Assembly (NCBI GenBank): GCA_016199405.1
Contig: JACQGS010000280.1
Location: forward strand, 1-9,377
Origin: Chloroflexota bacterium
Lineage (GTDB): Bacteria > Chloroflexota > Anaerolineae > UBA4142
Length of the DNA stretch: 9,377 nucleotides
Reading direction: 5' to 3'
Part shown: positions 5,598-9,377 of the stretch, piece by piece
How positions within the stretch are numbered: the first letter of the stretch is position 1
Layout: every line of letters begins with the position of its first letter
Notes under the pieces: generated by a model
Told to the model about the DNA's origin: nothing
What the model saw: only the letters and a program-made list of their open reading frames with translations
Databases searched by the model: none
Made by a program: the position numbers and the translations under genes

Positions 5598-8359
5598 TTC
5601 GATTGCCCGATCGCTTGCTCCAGTTGCAACAAGATTTGCTGGAGCAATTTCATTTCGTTTCCGTACGTCGTCCAATCCGCCGTCTTGAGCGCGTCTTGCG
5701 CTTTATTGTAATGAATGACCGCATCGCGCACGAGGGTTGCCACACTTGTTGTTGTCGGTAAGGTGCTGGGAGGCGTCGGCGTGGTTGGGGTCGCGAGCGC
5801 CGGTGCGCCGGCGAAAATTTGCGCGAGCGCTTCGCCCAGCGAGGCTTGCATCGTGATCGAATTCGCGGTCGCAACGACGATGCGCTTCAATTGTGGAATT
5901 TGCCCTTGCTCGGCGAGCAAATAGAGCGGCTGGACGTACAGCAAACTTTTTTCAATGGGAATGACGAGCAAATTCCCCCAGACGACGCGACTGCCGCGCT
6001 GACTGAGCAGCGTGAGTTCAGAAGAGATCACCGGGTCTTGATTGAGGCGCGCGTGAATTTGCTCGGGACCGTATACTAATTTGTCTTTTGGAAAACGGTA
6101 TACCAATTTTTTGCCGTAATCCGCGCCGTCCGCCTTGACCGACATCCAGGCGACCATATTCTGTCGCCGCGCCGCCACGAAGGGCAGCATCAGCATGAAC
6201 TCTTCTTTCGATTCACCGGGCAGGCGCATGATCACATAGTACGGCTCCATCGCTTGCGATTGTCCTTCGATCGCTTCGTTCGGAACCGCCCACAAGTCTT
6301 CGCGATTGTAAAACACTTGCGGATCTTGCATGTGGTAGGTGCGGTACAGCGCGGCTTGAATGGAGAACAAACCCTCCGGATAGCGCAGATGATCGCGCAA
6401 AGACGCGGGCATTTGATCGAAGGGACGAACGAGCGCGGGAAAGATCTTGCTGTAGGTTTTGAGAATCGGCTCGTCCGGTTCAATCGCGTAGAAAATCGTC
6501 GTCCCGTTGTACGCGTCGATCACAATTTTCACCGAGTTGCGAATATAATTCGTCGCCGCGTCGTATCGCTCACTGTAGGGAAAACGGTTGGTGCGGGTGT
6601 ACGCGTCTTGAATCCAATATATTTTACCGTCCCCCAAAACCGGGTAGGGGTCGCGATCCAGCATCAAGAACGGCGCGATGCGTGTCAGGCGCGTCTGGAG
6701 GTTGCGATTGAAAAGGACGCGTGTTTCCGGCATGAACGAATCCGCGAGGAGCACGTTCACGTCACCAAAGCGCAAGGCGAACATCGCGCGGTCAAAGAAT
6801 GAAGCGACCGACACGCCGCCGCTGCCGGCGTAAACGGAGAATACGTTTTCGTCGCCCTTGGGGTAATCGAATTCTTTTTCGCGCGTTTTGACAAAGACGT
6901 ACGAACTTTGCTCCTCGCCGAAATAAATCTCGGGCCGCGTAATGGGAATGACGCCGCTTGGAGGAATGTCTTTGGTGAGCAATTTCGGCAAGCCGTCGGG
7001 CGTGAATTCATTGACGGGGCTCGTCACCGCGCCGTATCCGTGCGTGTAGAGCAGCCGCAGGTTGACCCACGTCTGCGCCTGTTGTGCCAGTTTTTGCGTC
7101 GCCAATTCGCGCGCGCTGATCATCACTTGGCGATACTTGCCGTCAATCGTGTAGCGATCCACGTCCACGTCGAGAAAATCATAATAGGTGCGAATGGATT
7201 GGATTTGATTGTATGTTTGGAGCAGTGGGCGATAATCGGAGAGGCGGATGTTCGCGACCGTGTCCGCGTTTTTCGCGATGTCGTTCGGTGTCGGCGCTTC
7301 TTCCGCCGGGAAGGGCTGATCTTGAATTGAATCGAGCCCGTACGCCATCCGTGTGTTATCAATATTGAATTTGAGGTACGGCTGTTCTTTGGTGAACTCG
7401 CTGGGACGCACTTCAAAATTCTGAACGAATGCCGGATAAACCTGAACGAGCAGAATCCAGGCGACAATCCACAACGCCACCGCCAGCGTAATCGCGCGCA
7501 ATGCGCGGACGAAAATGTTGATGATCAAAAGCGCGGCGAGTCCGAGCGCGATATAGGTGAGGATGTTCAGCCCTGGCATTTCCGCGTTCACGTCCGTGTA
7601 GCTCGCGCCGATCACGACGCCGCGCGGCGAGTACACCAATTGCGCAATCTCCACTTGATAATTCCACGCGCTCAAGAGCAAGACGCCCGCGCTCAGCGCG
7701 GACAGATGCGCTTTGACCGCGCTGGTCCACCGTAATTGCCCCAGTCCGAGCGCGTAGGTGATCCCCACGGCGATGACGGTCAAGATCAGCGCGCCGCCGA
7801 GCCACGCGATCAAGAACTCATAAACGGGCAACGTGAAAACGTAAAACGATACATCGCGATGAAAAATGGGGTCGGCGACGTTGAACGGCGTCGCGTTTTG
7901 AAAACGCAGCAACGCCAGCCACTCCGCCTGCGCGATCAAGCCCACGAAGAGGGCGAGGACAAAACCGCCGGCAATCAACAAAAAGGTAACCGATTTGCCG
8001 GCGAACGCGGCAATTTGCGCAAAGCGCGACGATTCGTCATTGACGCGCGGCGTCAGCCGGCGCGCGATAAAAATGTTGACCACGTAGAATAGGAAGAATG
8101 CTCCGGTGGCTGCGGCAAAGAGCGTGAGACGCGTGGCAATTTCGGTTGTGAAGATCGAATCGAAACCGACTTCTTGAAACCAACGGTAGTCGGTATACAA
8201 GCGCGGCGTGGCAGAAAAGAGAATCCAGAAGAGGACTAGAACAACCCCGGTGAAAATTGGGCGGCGTAGATCGGGCAAGGGTTGGCGAAACACTTCGCCC
8301 CAATCCACTTGCGGCAATTCCTCCGCTCCGCGCCGACCACCCCGATTATATCCAGACAT
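5594..8359 (-). CDS. UPF0182 family large membrane protein
   Basis: A 921-aa member of the UPF0182 family (Pfam PF03699), whose function is unknown. Seven hydrophobic helices fill the N-terminal third (about 34-50, 78-98, 119-145, 178-206, 219-234, 262-284, 286-309). A long, probably extracytoplasmic domain follows. Family signatures include DPIFHRDVSFYVFTLPVYE (163-181), GASYTDVNAEMPGLNIL (251-267), LLYTHGYGAV (436-445), KDIPP (463-467), EIYFGEE (477-483), IAPFLMLDRDPYPV (561-574), YWIQDAYTRT (581-590), YIRNSVKIVIDAYNG (605-619) and HLRYPEGLFSIQ (657-668). A Pro/Thr-rich linker (about 851-872) joins a C-terminal helical tail. The ATG at 8359 has GGAGGT (8369-8364) 4 nt upstream and lies just downstream of a good promoter. 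The stop overlaps the next start by 4 nt. First gene of a three-gene operon. Confidence 0.96.
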   Translation of the reverse strand: MSGYNRGGRRGAEELPQVDWGEVFRQPLPDLRRPIFTGVVLVLFWILFSATPRLYTDYRWFQEVGFDSIFTTEIATRLTLFAAATGAFFLFYVVNIFIARRLTPRVNDESSRFAQIAAFAGKSVTFLLIAGGFVLALFVGLIAQAEWLALLRFQNATPFNVADPIFHRDVSFYVFTLPVYEFLIAWLGGALILTVIAVGITYALGLGQLRWTSAVKAHLSALSAGVLLLSAWNYQVEIAQLVYSPRGVVIGASYTDVNAEMPGLNILTYIALGLAALLIINIFVRALRAITLAVALWIVAWILLVQVYPAFVQNFEVRPSEFTKEQPYLKFNIDNTRMAYGLDSIQDQPFPAEEAPTPNDIAKNADTVANIRLSDYRPLLQTYNQIQSIRTYYDFLDVDVDRYTIDGKYRQVMISARELATQKLAQQAQTWVNLRLLYTHGYGAVTSPVNEFTPDGLPKLLTKDIPPSGVIPITRPEIYFGEEQSSYVFVKTREKEFDYPKGDENVFSVYAGSGGVSVASFFDRAMFALRFGDVNVLLADSFMPETRVLFNRNLQTRLTRIAPFLMLDRDPYPVLGDGKIYWIQDAYTRTNRFPYSERYDAATNYIRNSVKIVIDAYNGTTIFYAIEPDEPILKTYSKIFPALVRPFDQMPASLRDHLRYPEGLFSIQAALYRTYHMQDPQVFYNREDLWAVPNEAIEGQSQAMEPYYVIMRLPGESKEEFMLMLPFVAARRQNMVAWMSVKADGADYGKKLVYRFPKDKLVYGPEQIHARLNQDPVISSELTLLSQRGSRVVWGNLLVIPIEKSLLYVQPLYLLAEQGQIPQLKRIVVATANSITMQASLGEALAQIFAGAPALATPTTPTPPSTLPTTTSVATLVRDAVIHYNKAQDALKTADWTTYGNEMKLLQQILLQLEQAIGQSK

Positions 8360-8381
8360 GGCTACCTCCGTTTCAAAAGTG

Positions 8382-8410
8382 ATTCTACACCCGGTCATTA
8401 CAACGGTCAA
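8382..8410 (-). promoter_or_regulatory. Predicted promoter of the UPF0182 operon
   Basis: On the minus strand TTGACC (8410-8405) and TAGAAT (8387-8382) are 17 nt apart, each 5 of 6 to the sigma70 consensus. The start would be near 8375, leaving a short leader of about 16 nt that contains the GGAGGT ribosome binding site. It diverges from the tRNA-Ala promoter, with 31 nt between the two -35 boxes. Confidence 0.65.
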
Positions 8411-8441
8411 AGCCGCGCGCTTGATTTTTCTGCGAAATGAT

Positions 8442-8470
8442 TTGACACGCGTCGCTGATTCGCATATACT
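8442..8470 (+). promoter_or_regulatory. Strong predicted promoter of the tRNA-Ala genes
   Basis: TTGACA (8442-8447, consensus) and TATACT (8465-8470) with the ideal 17-nt spacer. The start would be near 8477, only about 6 nt before the tRNA, as is usual for stable RNA genes. It could also feed the second tRNA and possibly the T-box leader, since no convincing terminator follows the tRNAs. Confidence 0.8.
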
Positions 8471-8482
8471 CTTGTCAATCGC

Positions 8483-8555
8483 GGGGCTGTAGCTCAGTTG
8501 GGAGAGCGCTTCAATCGCACTGAAGAGGTAGTGGGTTCGAATCCCATCAGCTCCA
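8483..8555 (+). tRNA. tRNA-Ala (anticodon CGC)
   Basis: A 73-nt cloverleaf. The acceptor GGGGCTG (8483-8489) pairs with CAGCTCC (8548-8554), giving the G3:U70 wobble pair that is the alanine identity element; the discriminator is A8555. The D stem is GCTC/GAGC. The anticodon stem CTTCA/TGAAG encloses the loop ATCGCAC, anticodon CGC, which reads GCG codons. The T stem GTGGG/CCCAT carries the TTCGAAT loop. The 3' CCA is not encoded (CTG follows), so it must be added after transcription. Confidence 0.97.
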
Positions 8556-8561
8556 CTGAGG

Positions 8562-8618
8562 AATTTCGGAATGCGGATTTCGGAACGATGCACAATCCGA
8601 TATTCGAAATCCGAAATT
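8562..8618. repeat. Imperfect inverted repeat between the two tRNA-Ala genes
   Basis: Arms 8562-8584 and 8596-8618 face each other across an 11-nt loop. The outer 9 bp are perfect (AATTTCGGA with TCCGAAATT) and the rest of the 23-nt arms has five mismatches. The words AATTTCGGA and GATTTCGGA resemble a family of short palindromic intergenic repeats that I recall from Chloroflexota genomes. There is no run of T after it, so it is not a standard terminator. In the co-transcript it would fold between the two tRNAs and could guide processing. Confidence 0.6.
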
Positions 8619-8624
8619 GAACGT

Positions 8625-8700
<76 letters not shown>

Positions 8701-8706
8701 CGAAAA

Positions 8707-8741
8707 TTTCAGATTTTTGATTGTAGATTGAAAATCTGAAA
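8707..8741. repeat. AT-rich palindrome after the tRNA genes
   Basis: A perfect 11-bp inverted repeat, TTTCAGATTTT (8707-8717) and AAAATCTGAAA (8731-8741), around a 13-nt loop. The stem is AT-rich and no T run follows on the plus strand, so termination would be weak at best. It resembles in style the inverted repeat between the tRNAs and may be another copy of a small palindromic repeat. Confidence 0.6.
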
Positions 8742-8757
8742 CCCTAAATCGAATAAT
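8728..8757 (+). promoter_or_regulatory. Possible promoter of the T-box leader
   Basis: TTGAAA (8728-8733) and AATAAT (8752-8757), 18 nt apart, each 5 of 6 to consensus. A start near 8764 would leave out the lowest Stem I pairing that I propose (8751-8761 with 8882-8892), so either that helix or this promoter is wrong. The alternative is read-through from the tRNA-Ala promoter. Confidence 0.35.
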
Positions 8758-8941
8758 GGCTTGGATCGGGAGTAGTAAGTCATCCTCATAGCGAGTTGGG
8801 AAAAAGTGCAAGCCCAGCAATGTGCATCCAGAGGAATGCCAGCAAGACCCAACTCGCCCAGGAGCCGCGATGGTGAAAGTCAGTGATTAGTCACCAGTGA
8901 TGTAGCTGTCGCCGTGAACGCACGTTACGCGTGAATGAGTG

Positions 8942-9017
8942 AAGTGATTAGGGTCTCAAGTGATTAGGTGATAATGGAACATGTTCCTTGTCACTTGTCA
9001 CTCGTCACCTGTCACTT
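8942..9017 (+). repeat. GTGA/GTCAC repeat cluster forming T-box Stem III
   Basis: Four contiguous 7-bp units lie at 8990-9017: GTCACTT, GTCACTC, GTCACCT, GTCACTT. Opposite them is an 11-bp direct repeat AAGTGATTAGG at 8942-8952 and 8958-8968; AGTGATTAG also occurs at 8882-8890. The two sides are complementary (GTGA against TCAC), and the tip is the perfect palindrome GGAACATGTTCC (8976-8987). Several registers of pairing are possible, and the array may vary in copy number by slippage. Confidence 0.8.
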
Positions 9018-9044
9018 AATCAGGGTGGTACCGCGGAGGAATTC

Positions 9045-9088
9045 AAACCTTCGTCCCGTTATGGGATGAAGGTTTTCTGTTTTGTTTT
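9045..9088 (+). terminator. Intrinsic terminator of the T-box leader
   Basis: A 13-bp stem, 9045-9057 against 9063-9075 with one G-U pair, around the loop GTTAT, followed by a T-rich tail (9073-9088). The CCC at 9055-9057 can instead pair with GGG at 9023-9025 inside the T-box, giving the mutually exclusive antiterminator. Confidence 0.92.
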
Positions 9089-9130
9089 ATCCTTCGCTTC
9101 CGGCTGAGGCGCGAGGACAAGGAGGCAACT

Positions 9131-9377
9131 ATGCCAGTTCCAAAATCCAAACTGATTTGGATGGACGGAAAATTTGTGGATTGGGATGCGGCGACGGTTC
9201 ACGTTACGGCGCACGCGTTGCACTATGGGTCGAGCGTTTTTGAAGGCATCCGCGCCTATGACACGGCGCGCGGTCCGGCGCTGTTTTGTCTCGAGCCGCA
9301 CGTCGATCGGCTGTTCAGCGGATGCAAAATGTACAAGATGCCGATTCCCTTTACGCGCGATCAAATCCGCGACGCCA
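9131..9377 (+). CDS. ilvE: Branched-chain amino acid aminotransferase, 5' part
   Basis: N-terminal 82 codons of a class IV PLP-dependent aminotransferase; the rest lies beyond the window, including the PLP lysine. The enzyme interconverts valine, leucine and isoleucine with their 2-keto acids, using glutamate, in the cytoplasm. Visible family features: IWMDGKFVDWD (9-19), HALHYGSSVFEGIRAYDT (28-45) and the phosphate-binding arginine in EPHVDRLF (55-62, Arg60). AAGGAGG (9119-9125) is 5 nt before the ATG at 9131. D-amino acid aminotransferase and aminodeoxychorismate lyase share the fold, but the FEGIRAY sequence and the T-box leader favour IlvE. Transcription is controlled by the upstream tRNA-sensing leader. 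Confidence 0.93.
   Translation, partial: MPVPKSKLIWMDGKFVDWDAATVHVTAHALHYGSSVFEGIRAYDTARGPALFCLEPHVDRLFSGCKMYKMPIPFTRDQIRDA

Larger units (their letters stand above)
8751..9088 (+). promoter_or_regulatory. T-box riboswitch leader of ilvE, probable valine specifier
   Basis: The core T-box AGGGTGGTACCGCG lies at 9022-9035, followed by an intrinsic terminator. Stem I is recognisable: AGTA (8774-8777) then GTCATC (8779-8784) pairing with GATGGT (8869-8874), followed by GAA (8875-8877), A, and GTC (8879-8881). This is the usual S-turn layout with the specifier after GAA-A, so the specifier reads GUC (valine). Above it a perfect 10-bp helix forms between 8791-8800 and 8848-8857, enclosing the distal loop. 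A proposed basal helix pairs 8751-8761 with 8882-8892 at 9 of 11 positions. Stem III (8958-9017) includes AAGTGA with TCACTT and AGGTGA with TCACCT. The bulge UGGU can pair with the ACCA end of tRNA-Val. Uncharged tRNA should stabilise the antiterminator and allow ilvE transcription. Confidence 0.93.

Noticed and set aside
5598..5675. The DUF47 frame extends to an ATG at 5675
   Set aside because: This would overlap UPF0182 by about 80 nt; the ATGA overlap start at 5597 gives the normal family N terminus.
8360..8593. The open frame of the UPF0182 gene extends upstream to an ATG at 8593, giving a 999-aa product
   Set aside because: The extension is the antisense of tRNA-Ala (the GIRTHYLFSAIEALSQLSYS peptide is typical of such artefacts) and runs through the promoter; the start at 8359 has a GGAGGT site and a family-like N terminus.
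8707..8741. Palindrome after the tRNA genes as an intrinsic terminator
   Set aside because: The stem is AT-rich and no T run follows on the plus strand, so I call it a repeat only.
8990..9017. Four tandem units as a CRISPR-like array
   Set aside because: Units are 7 bp and contiguous with no spacers; they form one side of T-box Stem III.
9059..9364. 101-aa minus-strand frame opposite ilvE
   Set aside because: It is antisense to the clear ilvE coding sequence and the T-box terminator, and resembles no protein I know.

Overview
The window looks like chromosomal DNA of a free-living, aerobically respiring bacterium with Gram-positive-style genetics. Chloroflexota is my best guess. The reasons are a lipoprotein-anchored caa3-type oxidase subunit II, a T-box leader on a branched-chain aminotransferase gene, a UPF0182 giant membrane protein, and the style of the short palindromic intergenic repeats. 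The assignment is inference; no 16S or other marker is present. No phage, transposase, CRISPR array or toxin gene is visible, and most of the window is housekeeping.

Layout. (1) Positions 1-3829, minus strand: a terminal oxidase operon read coxB-coxA-coxC, with coxC cut by the window edge. A good sigma70-like promoter lies at 3801-3829, and the leader of about 225 nt holds a doubtful 47-codon ORF. A palindromic, MITE-like repeat (2374-2531) sits between coxB and coxA. (2) Positions 3842-8410, minus strand: a tightly packed three-gene operon from a promoter at 8382-8410. It reads a UPF0182 membrane protein of 921 aa, then a DUF47/PhoU-like protein whose start overlaps the UPF0182 stop by 4 nt (ATGA), then a six-helix membrane protein of unknown function. 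(3) Positions 8442-8700, plus strand: a promoter with a consensus -35 and near-consensus -10, 17 bp apart, then two nearly identical tRNA-Ala genes (anticodons CGC and GGC) separated by an inverted repeat. (4) About 8751-9088, plus strand: a T-box riboswitch with a recognisable specifier loop (probable specifier GUC, Val), a Stem III built from repeated GTGA/GTCAC units, the T-box core and an intrinsic terminator. It precedes ilvE (9131 to the edge).

How the genes work together. CoxB (CuA plus fused cytochrome c), CoxA (heme a/heme a3-CuB) and CoxC form a proton-pumping caa3 oxidase. Subunit I carries two extra C-terminal helices and subunit III is correspondingly short, as in the Bacillus-type arrangement. 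The ilvE leader would sense uncharged tRNA, most likely tRNA-Val, and open transcription of branched-chain amino acid synthesis when valine is scarce. The UPF0182-DUF47-membrane protein operon is the least understood part: tight coupling suggests a joint envelope function, but the sequence does not reveal which one.
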